From: Jaenimonas drosophilae
Lineage: Eukaryota; Euglenozoa; Kinetoplastea; Trypanosomatida; Trypanosomatidae
Direction of reading: 5' to 3'
Length of the DNA stretch: 25,255 nt
Assembly: GCA_030849065.1 (NCBI GenBank)
Contig: JASAON010001428.1
Span: 1 to 25,255, forward strand
The translations under genes were made by a program, and so were the position numbers. A model generated the notes under the pieces. That model made no database searches, had not been told where the DNA came from, and worked only from the letters and a program-made list of their open reading frames with translations. Shown piece by piece: positions 1-10,251 of this stretch (positions within the stretch are counted from its first letter, which is position 1; the number at the start of each line of letters is the position of its first letter).

Positions 1-310
1 TTAAATATATTAATTAGAAGTATGGCATCATTTAATTTAATATTCCGGAATATATTGATTGATTGCTCTACATTTGCACATTATATTTAAATATATTAAT
101 TAGAAGTATGGCATCATTTAATTTAATATTCCGGGATATATTGATTAATTGCTCTACATTTACGCATTATATTTAAATATATTAATTAGAAGTATGACAT
201 CATTTAATTTAATATTCCAGAATATATTTATTGATTTCTCTACATTTGCACATTATATTTAAATATATTAATTAGAAGTATAGCATCATTTAATTTAATA
301 TTCCCGGAAT
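1..310. repeat. 86-bp tandem repeats of the divergent region
   Basis: The motif TTAAATATATTAATTAGAAG recurs starting at 1, 87, 173 and 259, an exact 86-bp period. Each unit holds a 5' AT block, a TGGCATCATTTAATTTAATA-like block, a CCGGAATATAT block and a GCTCTACATTTGC block. Units differ by a few substitutions. From about 300 the period breaks into shortened units. The same unit recurs at 763 and 849 and at 24926 and 25012. No gene is seen. This is typical of the maxicircle divergent region. Confidence 0.93.
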
Positions 311-387
311 ATATTTATATATTAATTAGAAGTTATCCATTATTTAATTTAATATTCCCGGAATATATTTTTTTTGAGTTAATTTTT

Positions 388-402
388 GGGGGTTGGGTTG
401 TA
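388..402 (+). promoter_or_regulatory. UMS-like G-rich motif, copy 1
   Basis: The sequence GGGGGTTGGGTTGTA resembles the 12-base universal minicircle sequence GGGGTTGGTGTA, the replication-origin element of kinetoplast minicircles, but carries two extra bases. Variants of this element have been described in maxicircle divergent regions. Its role as a replication origin here is inference; the G-rich strand is the plus strand. Confidence 0.5.
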
Positions 403-615
403 ACTGCTTCATAGACTTTTGTTACTTTCGAGTCTTTTATTCTACTTACTAACCACTGCTAATTAGATATATGGACTTTCCTTTAAGTGTGTAGCAGTCA
501 TAATTTTATATTTAATAACTTCTAATAAAATTTTTACACTGCTTCCCAACTGCTCAACTATAAAAGCCTACGTCTATTACATCTATTTTCACTTCTAAAA
601 AATTCCGGTTTGATA

Positions 616-638
616 ACGAAATAACTTCGTTATTTCGT
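616..638. other. Perfect stem-loop, copy 1
   Basis: ACGAAATAAC is followed by a 3-base loop (TTC) and GTTATTTCGT, a 10-bp perfect inverted repeat. It is kept without change in the second higher-order repeat copy, about 215 bp downstream of the UMS-like motif in both. A structural role in replication or transcription of the divergent region is possible but unproven. Confidence 0.75.
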
Positions 639-762
639 AATAGATATATTGAAATTTATATACTAAAACAATTTNTGTTACCGATTCTAATTTCAATTTA
701 CCGTATTTTAATTTAATATTTCCGAATATATTTATTAATTGCTCTACATTTGCACATTATAT

Positions 763-1165
763 TTAAATATATTAATTAGAAGTATGGCATCATTTAATTT
801 AATATTTCGGAATATATTGATTGATTGCTCTACATTTGCGCATTATATTTAAATATATTAATTAGAAATTGTGGGATTATTTATTTTAATTTATTTTATT
901 TAATTTTCGAATTTATTTTAAATTTTAGTTTTGCATTCAATTACACTAAATCCCTATTTATTTAAATTATGATTATTTAGTTAGGGGTGCAATGGAATGC
1001 ATAATAAATTCTAATTTAAATTAATAATAAATCAAAATGTGTTACCGATTCTAATTTCATTTACCGTATTTTAATTTAATATTTCGGAATATATTGATTA
1101 ATTGCTCTCATTTGCGCATTATATTTAAAATACATTAATTAGAAGTATGGCATCATTTAATTTAA
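763..1165. repeat. Further 86-bp units and a 156-bp spacer segment
   Basis: Two 86-bp units start at 763 and 849. They run into a distinct segment (about 851-1006) marked by ATTGTGGGATTATTTATTTT and GTTAGGGGTGCAATGGAATG. That segment recurs almost identically at the far end of the window (25100-25255). After it the phrase GTGTTACCGATTCTAATTTC leads back into shortened 86-bp-type units. No coding potential is seen. Confidence 0.85.
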
Positions 1166-1252
1166 TATTTCGGAATATATTTATATATTAATTAGAAATT
1201 ATCCATTATTTAATTTAATATTCCCGGAATATATTTTTTTGAGTTAATTTTT

Positions 1253-1266
1253 GGGGGTTGGTTGTA
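1253..1266 (+). promoter_or_regulatory. UMS-like G-rich motif, copy 2
   Basis: GGGGGTTGGTTGTA matches the minicircle universal sequence GGGGTTGGTGTA apart from one inserted T, and is therefore closer to consensus than copy 1. It occupies the equivalent position in the repeat. Function as a replication origin element is inferred from similarity only. Confidence 0.5.
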
Positions 1267-1479
1267 ACTGCTTCATAGACTTTTGTTACTTTTGAGTCTT
1301 TTATTCTACTTACTAACCACTGCTAATTAGATATATGGGCTTTCCTTTACGTGTGTAGCAGTCATAATTTTATATTTAATAACTTCTAATAAAATTTTTA
1401 CACTGCTTTCCAACTGCTCAACTATAAAACCCTACGTCTATTACATCTATTTTCACTTCTAAAAAATTCCGGTTTGATA

Positions 1480-1502
1480 ACGAAATAACTTCGTTATTTC
1501 GT
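1480..1502. other. Perfect stem-loop, copy 2
   Basis: Same 10-bp perfect inverted repeat with TTC loop as copy 1, in the same context (upstream AAAATTCCGGTTTGATA, downstream AATAGATATATTGAAATT). Confidence 0.75.
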
Positions 1503-1639
1503 AATAGATATATTGAAATTTATATACTAAAACAATTTATATACATATAAAGTTTAGGTATATTAACTTTAATAGTATATTAATTTTAATAGTATATTAA
1601 CTTTAATATTATAATATATATATATATAGTATGGCATTC

Positions 1640-3560
1640 AAGCAGTTGTTTGATTTTTTTTAATTTTACAACTGCTACTTTTACGTCTATTTCGTGGGGT
1701 TCTCACTTGTAACTTTACATCTAATTTTTGGGTTATAACTACTAAATTTACATCTATTTTTGTGGTTAACCACTTCTAATAGCTACATCTAATTTTCTGG
1801 CTTACAACTACTAAATTACGTCTACTTTTGTGGTTAAGCATTTCTAAACTTATATCTAATTACATAATAGTGTACATTACTAACTTTACATCTATTTTAA
1901 TGGCTACCAACTTCTAATGTCTACATCTAATTTTGCGAGTTACAACTACTAAATTTACATTTAATTTTCTTGCTTACTACTATTAAGCTTACGTCTAGTT
2001 TTGTAATTAACTATTTCTAAACTTATATCTAATTACATGCAGTGCACATTACTAACTTTACATCTATTTTAATGATTAGCAACTTCTAGTATCTAACATC
2101 TAATTTTGTGGATTACAACTACTAAACTTACATCTAATTTTCTTGATTACTACTACTAAACTTACGTCTAATCTTGTGGTTAACCACTTCTAAATTTATA
2201 TCTAATTATATGCAGTGTACATTACTAACTTTACATTTATTTTAATGGCTACCAACTTCTAATGTCTACATCTAATTTTGCGAGTTACAACTACTAAATT
2301 TACATTTAATTTTCTTGCTTACTACTATTAAGCTTACGTCTAGTTTTGTAATTAACTATTTCTAAACTTATATCTAATTACATGCAGTGCACATTACTAA
2401 CTTTACATCTATTTTAATGATTAGCAACTTCTAGTATCTAACATCTAATTTTGTGGATTACAACTACTAAACTTACATCTAATTTTCTTGATTACTACTA
2501 CTAAACTTACGTCTAATCTTGTGGTTAACCACTTCTAAATTTATATCTAATTATATGCAGTGTACATTACTAACTTTACATTTATTTTAATGGCTACCGA
2601 CCTTCTAATATCTACATCTAATTTTGAGGATTACAACTACTAAATTTACATCTAATTTTCTTGATTACTACTACTAAGTTTACGTCTAGCTTTGTGATTA
2701 ACCACTTCTAAATTTATATCTAATTATATGCAGTGTACATTACTAATTTTACATTTACTTTAATAATTACTAACTTCTAACACCTACATCTAATTTTGTG
2801 GGTTACAACTGCTAAACTTACATCTAATTTCTTGGTTACTACTGCTAAATTTACGTCTGTTTTAACGGGTTGTAGTAACTACTAAATTTACATTTGATTT
2901 TCTTGGTTACCACTACGAAGTTTACGTCTAATTTTGTAGATTACCACTACTAAATTTACATCTAATTTCTTGGTTACTACTGCTAAATTTACGTCTAATT
3001 TTGCGGGTTACAACTACTAAATTTACGTCTAATTTTGTAGCCTACAACTACTAAATTTACATCTAATTTTCTTGGTTACCACTACTAAATTTACGTCTAC
3101 TTTTGTGATTACCAACTTCTAAATTTATATCTAATTACACGTAGTACACATTACTAACTTTACATCTATTTTTATGGTTGGCCACTACTAAGTTTACGTC
3201 TAATCTTGCGACTAAGTGCTTCTAACCTTTATATCTAATTACATGTAGGCACATTACTAATTTTACATCTATTTTTTGGTTCTTTATTTCTAACATTACA
3301 TTTAAATTTTTAGATTACGACTAGTAATTTTACATCTATTTTTTGTGAATATAACTGTTAACTACTATATCTAATTTTGTGTTTTCTAATTACTACTTTT
3401 CCGTCTAATTTTCTTTTTTTCACTTCTAGACTTACATCTATTTTATGGTTGACACCTTCTAAAATTATATTTATATTTATATTTTACAACTGCTTCTGAC
3501 ACATTTAATTTACATACTTCCCACTTCTAGATCTACATCTAATTTGATAGAAGTACATTA
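1640..3560. repeat. Degenerate short-repeat array with 345-bp higher-order period
   Basis: The array is built from a degenerate unit of roughly 30-40 bp of the form ACTACTAAATTTACATCTAA followed by TTTTCTTGGTTAC or TTTTGTGGTTA. Above that level there is a 345-bp period: TGGCTACC occurs at 1901, 2246 and 2591. The units 1901-2245 and 2246-2590 are nearly identical; the third is clearly diverged and fades into the degenerate array. No ORF or RNA gene is visible. This is divergent-region sequence with signs of recent unequal exchange in the 345-bp units. Confidence 0.88.
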
Positions 3561-3589
3561 CTAATGCTATATTTATTATTATTTTTATT

Positions 3590-5960
3590 TTTATTTTATT
3601 TTATGAGCTATTTTTAATTTTTAATAAAATATATTTTTATTTTTCACGGTTGAGTTAAATTTAAAAAAATTTATATTTTGCCATAATAAATATTTTTTGT
3701 TATTTTTAAATTTTACTTCCTATTTAAACACGGTATATAATTATACTTTACAATTTTACTTATCTTTACTAATACTTTTTATTTTTGTTATTTATTCGTG
3801 ATTTTATTTTTACACTTTAATTTTAAAATATTTTTATATTTTTTATTTTTAGTAAAGTATATTTTTATTTTTACGCCCGGGCCACAATTTGAAAAAATTT
3901 ATATTTTTGGAATAATAAATATTTTGTTTTTATTTTTATTTTTAAAATTTTTATTTCTTATTTACGTGCGTTATATAATTTTATTTAAATTTTTATATTT
4001 TTATTTTCTTTACATATATTTTTAATTTTTGTTAGTTGATTGTTATTTTTATTTTTACACTTTAGTTTTAAAATATTTTTATATTTTTAATTTTTAGTAA
4101 AATATATTTTTATTTTTTCGCGGCCTGGGGCGGTTTAAAAAATTATATTTTGTTTTATTATTTTTTACATTTTCTGCCTATTTAATACGTTATATAATCT
4201 TATTTAAATTTTAAATTTTTATTTTTCTTTATTTATATTTTTTATTTTTATTGGTTGGGGTGGGATTTTATTTTTATTTCAATTTTAAAATATTTTTCTA
4301 TTTTTTATTTTTAATAAAATATATTTTTATTTTTCACGGTCGGGCTAATTTAAAAATATATATATTTTTAATTTTTAGTAAAATATATTTTTATTTTTCG
4401 CGGCTGGCTCCGATTTAAAAAATTATATTTTGTTATATTATTTTTACATTTTCTTCCTATTTAATACGTTATATAATCTTATTTAAATTTTAAATTTTTA
4501 TTTTTCTTTATTTTTATTTTTTTATTTTTATTTCAATTTTAAAATATTTTTCTATTTTTTATTTTTAATAAAATATATTTTTATTTTTCACGGTCGGGCT
4601 AATTTAAAAATATATATATTTTTAATTTTTAGTAAAATATATTTTTATTTTTCGCGGCTGGCTCCGATTTAAAAAATTATATTTTGTTATATTATTTTTA
4701 CATTTTCTTCCTATTTAATACGTTATATAATCTTATTTAAATTTTAAATTTTTATTTTTCTTTATTTTTATTTTTTTATTTTTATTTCAATTTTAAAATA
4801 TTTTTCTATTTTTTATTTTTAATAAAATATATTTTTATTTTTCACGGTCGGGCTAATTTAAATATATATATATTTTGAATAATAAATATTTTTTGTTATT
4901 ATTTTATTTTTAAAATTTTTATTTGTTATTTGAGTACTTTATATAATTTTATTTAAATTTTTATTTTCTTTACTTATATTTTTAATTTTTGTTGGTTGAT
5001 CATTATTTTATTTTTACACTTTAGTTTTAAAATATTTTTATATTTTTAATTTTTAGTAAAATATATTTTTATTTTTCGCGGCTGGCTCCGATTTAAAAAA
5101 TTATATTTTGTTATATTATTTTTACATTTTCTTCCTATTTAATACGTTATATAATCTTATTTAAATTTTAAATTTTTATTTTTCTTTATTTTTATTTTTT
5201 TATTTTTATTTCAATTTTAAAATATTTTTCTATTTTTTATTTTTAATAAAATATATTTTTATTTTTCACGGTCGGGCTAATTTAAATATATATATATTTT
5301 GAATAATAAATATTTTTTGTTATTATTTTATTTTTAAAATTTTTATTTGTTATTTGAGTACTTTATATAATTTTATTTAAATTTTTATTTTCTTTACTTA
5401 TATTTTTAATTTTTGTTGGTTGATCATTATTTTATTTTTACACTTTAGTTTTAAAATATTTTTATATTTTTAATTTTTAGTAAAATATATTTTTATTTTT
5501 CGCGGCTGGCTCGATTTAAAAAATTATATTTTGTTATATTTTTTGCATTTTCTTCCTATTTAATACGTTATATAATCTTATTTAAATTTTGGAATTTATA
5601 TTTTTTCATTTCAATTTTAAAATATTTTTCTATTTTTTATTTTTAATAAAATATATTTTTATTTTTCACGAGCAGACTAATTTAAAAAAATTTATATTTT
5701 TAAAATAATAAATATTTTTTTAAAATACTATTTATTTTAAAATTTTTATTTTCTTTACTTATATTTTTTAATTTTTGTTGGTTAGATATGATTTTATTTT
5801 TTACATTTTAATTTTAAAATATTTTATTTTTCATTTTTTTGTAAAATATATTTTTATTTTTATTATACTTCCATTACTTCTATTTGAATGCATTATACAA
5901 TTTTGTGTAAATCTTGTGTTTCAAAATAAATTTTGTTTTAATTTTTATTATGTTTGACAT
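3590..5960. repeat. T-rich 254/424-bp repeats with GC islands
   Basis: Extremely T-rich on the plus strand (TTTATTTTTATTTTT-like). Short GC islands interrupt it at near-regular spacing: CGCGGCTGGCTCCG at 4399, 4653 and 5077 (a variant at 5501) and CACGGTCGGGCT near 4337, 4580, 4842 and 5267. The intervals are 254 bp (4399-4652) and twice 424 bp (4653-5076, 5077-5500). The longer unit contains an extra 170-bp insert with TTGAGTACTTTATATAA and GTTGGTTGATCATTA. Earlier degenerate units carry ACGCCCGGGCC (about 3875) and GCGGCCTGGGGCGG (about 4121). Open frames here are just runs of Phe/Leu/Ile codons and are not called as genes. Confidence 0.85.
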
Positions 5961-7020
5961 ATAATTTTATTTATTGTGGGTTGTTTGGATTTTTAGGTTA
6001 TTTTTACAATTTGACGGATTTATTTTAACAATTCATAATTAAGGGTTTTATTTTGATTATTTCGTGAGTAGGGGACTATTATATTTGTAGCTAATCTAAT
6101 ACAAAGTTTACTTCTAAATTCTATACTTAATTTTATGACTACAATTCTGGTTTATTATTATTATGTTATTTTATTAATCCTCTTAAAATTTTAATTTCTT
6201 AATTTAGTTCTGAATTTTATTATTTCTAAATAATTTTTAAATTTATACCTTTTAAATTATGCTTATTTTTTATTTATATGCACTAGTTTCTGCTTTATAT
6301 TTAAACACCTTACAAAATGTACCTCTCAATTATGGTCCATGTCTACTTTTAATTAATTTAATTTTAAAAATTTATATTATTTAAAAATTTATATTATCTC
6401 TTAACATCAATAAATTTTATTAAAATAATTATTATTCTCTCATACATTAAACATTTTATTATTTTTAAAAAATATTTATTTTTGTTATTGTTGTGGATTG
6501 GCTGCTCTAATTTTATATCTTTTGCGCTGTGTGCGATGTGTACGTGGGAAATTTTATTATTTTAAACACATTAATAAATTTATAGCTATGCTAATTCTTA
6601 TTAATTTGACTAACATAAATTTTATTTTATATAAAATCCACTTATTAAATATTAAAATTATGAACATATATTTAAATATAAAAATAACATTTACATTAAT
6701 TTTATAATACTTACATAATCTAATTTGTCAAAGTATTTTTATAATAAATAAATTTTATTTCATAACTAAACCGATACAAAATTATTATACACTTTGTTTT
6801 GTATTTTATTTATTATTACTTATTTATATTTATAAACAATAAAGTTTAAAATTATTAAAAAAAATTGTATTTCTTTACAATTATTATTCATTCGTTAATT
6901 TTCTGCATAAATAAATTTGGATTTATAGATTTGGCATAATTTTACTTTTATTTTAAATATTATTATTTAATATTTTAAAACTACCTAATTTTACATTTAA
7001 ATTATTTCTTATTTTATTAA
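5960..7020. other. AT-rich divergent-region segment with a guide RNA gene
   Basis: This kilobase is AT-rich with little repetition. Short open frames are low complexity and not credible genes. The one supported element is the ND7 guide RNA at 6707-6736. A short ND7 5'-anchor-like match lies at 6767-6776. A locally more GC-rich patch at about 6520-6550 (GCGCTGTGTGCGATGTGTAC) stands out, but I cannot assign it. Confidence 0.6.
6707..6736 (+). ncRNA. gND7-FS: Guide RNA for ND7 frameshift editing
   Basis: I first inferred the edited ND7 frameshift site from the two reading frames flanking it: 8 inserted U between CCG and GATTATG at 21462-21452, giving the codons for P-Y-F-D-R-L-D-Y. This plus-strand segment pairs with that inferred edited mRNA over 30 consecutive positions using Watson-Crick and five G-U pairs (four in the guiding part, one in the anchor). 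The anchor ACTTACATAATC pairs with the unedited mRNA just 3' of the site. The guiding part (about 6721-6736) specifies all 8 U insertions, and pairing ends at the CC of the CCG codon. A T-rich stretch follows. Maxicircle-encoded ND7 frameshift guides are known in Leishmania tarentolae. The transcript ends are not determined. Confidence 0.85.
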
Positions 7021-7860
7021 CCTACACACACTGCTAATTTTATGTCTGTTTTAAAATGATATTATTTTAGCAGCTAGTAATTTTCATTATTTATAAAAGC
7101 TATCCTTACATCTATTTTAAATATTATTTTACTATTATTTTTATTGATTACAACTGCTAATTTTGCATATAATTTATAACTGCTAACTTTACGTCTATTT
7201 TAAATATTATTATTTACAATTATTTTTTTTTTTAATTACAACTGCTAATTTTGCATATATTCTAAATATTTTTATTTATTGTCATTACAATTTTATTAGT
7301 TTATTACTTATAACTGCTAATTTTACATCTATTTTAAATTCTATTATTATTTATGGATTTTATTAGCGTTTAGCGTATACTACACTACTAATTTTACGTC
7401 TATTTTAAAAATATTATTTATTTGCATTAATTTTTATCGTTTATAACTACTAACTTTGCGTCTATTTTAAATTTTATTATTTGTTTAGTGGTTCTACTAC
7501 TAATTTTACATCTATTTTAATTGTTTATTGTTTTATAACTGCTAATTTTACGTCTATTTTAAATTTTATTATTTGTTTAGGTGCTACTACTAATTTTACA
7601 TCTATTTTAATTGTTTATTGTTTTATAACTGCTAATTCTACATCTATTTTATATATTATCATTTAACAACTAGTAAGTATTTGCTATCCTGCAGGTGTAA
7701 AACAGTAAGATATCTTGTTTTAACTACTAGATTTACATCTATTTTTAATAATATATTTAAAACAACTACTAATATTACATTTATTTTAATTATTTATTAC
7801 TTACAACTACTAATTTTACGTCTATCTTAAATATTATTTATTTAACAATTAATAATTTTA
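7020..7860. repeat. Second short-repeat array (TTTACATCTATTTT type)
   Basis: Degenerate tandem repeats of the core AACTGCTAATTTTACATCTA followed by TTTTAAATATTATTATTTA. Two nearly identical units of about 91 bp (7469-7560 and 7561-7650) share AAATTTTATTATTTGTTTAG and ATTGTTTATTGTTTTATAAC. The core ACTACTAATTTTACATCTAT is the same motif family as in the 1640-3560 array, so the two arrays flank the T-rich block. The apparent 61-residue open frame at 7481-7666 is only the translated repeat. Confidence 0.85.
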
Positions 7861-8024
7861 CATATTAAAATAAATCAGGTTAATATATTTTATTTTTTAT
7901 AAAAAAATAATTTGTTATTTAAATTTTATTTTGAATTCCTTTTCAAGATAAAATTATAATTTAATTTGAGTTTTGCACAAAAAACAATTATTTATTTTTA
8001 TTTTTACATATAATATTAGCTAAT
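7861..8024. other. AT-rich spacer downstream of ND5
   Basis: About 160 bp between the repeat array and the ND5 stop codon. It contains only AT-rich sequence and would hold the ND5 3' UTR. No terminator or further gene is seen. Confidence 0.5.
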
Positions 8025-9797
8025 TTAAATATATAATAATAATAATATACAAAAAAACATACAATATTTTAAATTATATCTAAAATACAAAACTATATTT
8101 CAAACAAATAAAACTAAATATATAAAAAAACATACAAAATATCACATACAATAAACTATAAAAAGTATTAACATAAAAATTAATAAAAATAGTCTTCAGA
8201 ATAATGAAATGCAATCAACATTAAAAAAATAAAATAAAATGCATCCATAATACATAAAACTTAAAGATAATAAAACAAATACTGTAAAAATTGCTATATC
8301 AAAAAAACCATTATAATATAAATAAAAAGATCAGAACATGCATTGACTAGAAAATATAAATACATATAAAAAATCTATAACAAAAAATATTAAAATAAAA
8401 CACATGTATAAAGAACATGTACAATATAGTAAACAGCATTCGAAATCGAATAATAAAAATAAACAATCTACCATACAAAAACATTTAAAAACAAAACATA
8501 AAAAAAATAATAAAAAATAATTATAAACTACTGTAAAAAATATAAAAAATAAGCATACGCAAGTAAATTCTAATATATAAAAAAATGATACTGACATCAA
8601 CATACATAATAATAAGTCTTTACAATAAAAGCCACACAAAAATCATAATGAACATGAATTAAGTAAAGAGAATATTAATAGCATTCTAGCTAATATACAT
8701 CCACAGAAATATACAAAAAAATAGCATCGTATATCCTGTAAACCAAAAAAAAAATGTATTCATACACCTAAAACAATAAACAATGTAGCTTTATAAAACA
8801 TATGATAACAAAAAAATAAACAACCTACGTAAAGGTCTAAACATAAACAACAAAACATAGCAAAGCTAATTTGACATATAGTACTAAATGCCACATATCT
8901 TTTTACATCGAAATTGTAAAAAACGCATAAGCACATCATCACTAAAATCAAACTTGATCAACCTATCAAAGTATAAAAATAACAAAATCAAAAATCAAAA
9001 GCTCAAAAAAAATAGGATACTAACAAAATACCACATACTACAAGAGTGGCAGCATGTATTAAAGCTGAAACAGGAATAGGACCTTCCATAGCATCTGGCA
9101 ACCATATATGAAGACCGAATTGGGTTGATTTTGAAAAAGAGCATACTATTAATAAAAATAATGAATATAATATAAAATAAAAATCTACAAACATTGCGTT
9201 TATATAATAAAAATTAATAGATGAGTATCCTGTAGTACTGTACATCATTATTAGGCTTGTTAATAAAAGTACGTCTCCCAATTTGCTTATAAAAAAAGAT
9301 TTAAAACCGAATTTTAATGCAAAAAATCTATATCAAAAATATGATATTAAAAAGAAAGAAAATAAACCTAATAATTCCCATCCACAGTAGGCTGTTAATA
9401 GATCAAAAGATAATATAAAAAAATTCATACATAACACGAATCATCAAAATATATTAAAAAATCGTGTTAACATTAAATCAAAGTACATATAATAAAAAGC
9501 ATAAAATAATATAAAACAAAAAACAATATCTATAAGAAATAGAATAAATAAATAAAATCCATTACAAAAAAATGATATAGATATAAAATTAAAATCTAAT
9601 AATAAAATAACACAAAAATCATAAAACTGGTAACCATATAAGCATACGCTAATAATAAAAAAACTAAATATGGTCATAAGTACAATAAATACCATACATA
9701 ATATAGATAATCAAAAACTTAAAAAATGCCTTCCTAAAAAAAATATACCCATTAAAAACCCAAAAAAAAAAAACAACATAAAAAAAAATAAAAACAA
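8025..9797 (-). CDS. ND5: NADH dehydrogenase subunit 5
   Basis: Proton-pumping membrane subunit of complex I in the mitochondrial inner membrane. One continuous minus-strand frame runs from the TAA at 8025-8027 when TGA is read as Trp; TGA codons split it into several shorter open frames. The conserved antiporter-like core is plain at about residues 230-260: [20 protein letters not shown] followed by [11 protein letters not shown]. The protein is almost entirely hydrophobic helices, of about 590 residues, which fits the kinetoplastid ND5 size. No ATG precedes the conserved N-terminus; the frame is open up to about 9824, and I chose TTG at 9797 by expected length. ATT at 9809 or the internal ATG at 9779 are alternatives. 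No sign of editing. Confidence 0.93.
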
Positions 9798-9884
9798 ATA
9801 TTTTAAAATAAATACATAGCTGGATTAATTTTAATTTTAATTTAATTTAATAATTACAAAACAACAGCAACCACTTTTATTTAT

Positions 9885-10050
9885 TTCAAAAAGCGTCTTT
9901 TTTCACAGGCAAATCCCCACCCCTAATCCCTCTTTCCCCCCCTTCGAATCCCCCTCCAAACTTAACCCAACGTCGTTCCTGCTGGGCTCGTGGACTCTTC
10001 CCTCCAAAAAACGCAAACCTACCTAAAACTCTCGCCAATTTTTTTAAAGA
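9885..10050 (-). CDS. RPS12: Pan-edited RPS12 cryptogene
   Basis: A compact block with C runs on the plus strand, so its minus-strand transcript is G-rich. No protein can be read from the DNA, as expected for a transcript that needs extensive U insertion. Its position between ND5 and the CR5/ND3 block, on the ND5 strand, matches the RPS12 (G6) cryptogene of all trypanosomatid maxicircles. After editing it should encode the small mitoribosomal protein uS12. Boundaries follow the base composition and are approximate. The assignment rests on synteny and G-richness; the edited sequence cannot be derived without guide RNAs. Confidence 0.8.
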
Positions 10051-10235
10051 CAATTAGGATGGTTAGGATTAAGAGGGGTTGACAGAGCGGGAGACGTTTT
10101 GGTTGGGGAAGAATTCACGAGGATGGGGAAGTGAGGAGAAAGGCTTTGGGGGAGAATGTTTTGATGAAGAGATTTAGGATGGGGGTTGGGTGGGGGGACA
10201 GTGGGTGGAGAATTGACTTGCTTGTGTTTGCTTCT
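10051..10235 (+). CDS. ND3: Pan-edited ND3 (CR5/G5) cryptogene
   Basis: Plus-strand G-rich block with runs such as GGGGGTTGGGTGGGG, and no readable protein. It directly follows the oppositely oriented RPS12 block, the composition switching from C-rich to G-rich at about 10050. Position between RPS12 and ND4 and opposite strand to ND4 match the CR5/G5 cryptogene, whose edited product is identified as ND3, a small membrane subunit of complex I. The limits are approximate. Function is inferred from gene order only. Confidence 0.75.
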
Positions 10236-10251
10236 TATTACTTATCTAAAA

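Larger units (their letters stand above)
302..675. repeat. Higher-order repeat, copy 1 (UMS-like motif plus stem-loop)
   Basis: This segment is repeated nearly identically about 864 bp downstream (1166-1540). It holds two shortened AATTTAATATTCCCGGAATA units, a G-rich UMS-like motif (388-402), a stretch with TTCATAGACTTTTGTTAC and CTACTTACTAACCACTGC, and a perfect stem-loop (616-638). The two copies differ by scattered substitutions and small indels. An ambiguous base (N) lies at 675, just after this copy. It contains the least repetitive and most GC-rich sequence of the first 1.6 kb, which suggests functional constraint. Confidence 0.85.
1166..1540. repeat. Higher-order repeat, copy 2
   Basis: Second copy of the 302-675 segment at an offset of about 864 bp. 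It includes a UMS-like motif at 1253-1266 and the stem-loop at 1480-1502. It continues into AATTTATATACATATAAAG and a short AACTTTAATAGTATATT repeat up to about 1625. Confidence 0.85.

Noticed and set aside
616..638. Resemblance of the hairpin to a loxP-type site (ATAACTTCGT)
   Set aside because: The arms and spacer do not match loxP (10-bp arms, 3-base spacer), and no recombinase is known in kinetoplast DNA; the likeness is coincidental.
3873..3884. ACGCCC, identical to the minicircle origin hexamer
   Set aside because: A single 6-base match inside a GC island of the T-rich repeats, without a nearby UMS motif; too weak to call.
3798..5957. Open frames of 60-75 residues in the T-rich repeats
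   Set aside because: They consist of Phe, Leu, Ile and Tyr from repeated TTTATTTTT sequence, recur with each repeat unit and have no recognisable family.
7481..7666. Open frame with internal peptide repeat (TNFTSILIVYCFITA)
   Set aside because: It is the direct translation of the 91-bp tandem DNA repeat; adjacent units are out of frame or stopped, so it is not a gene.
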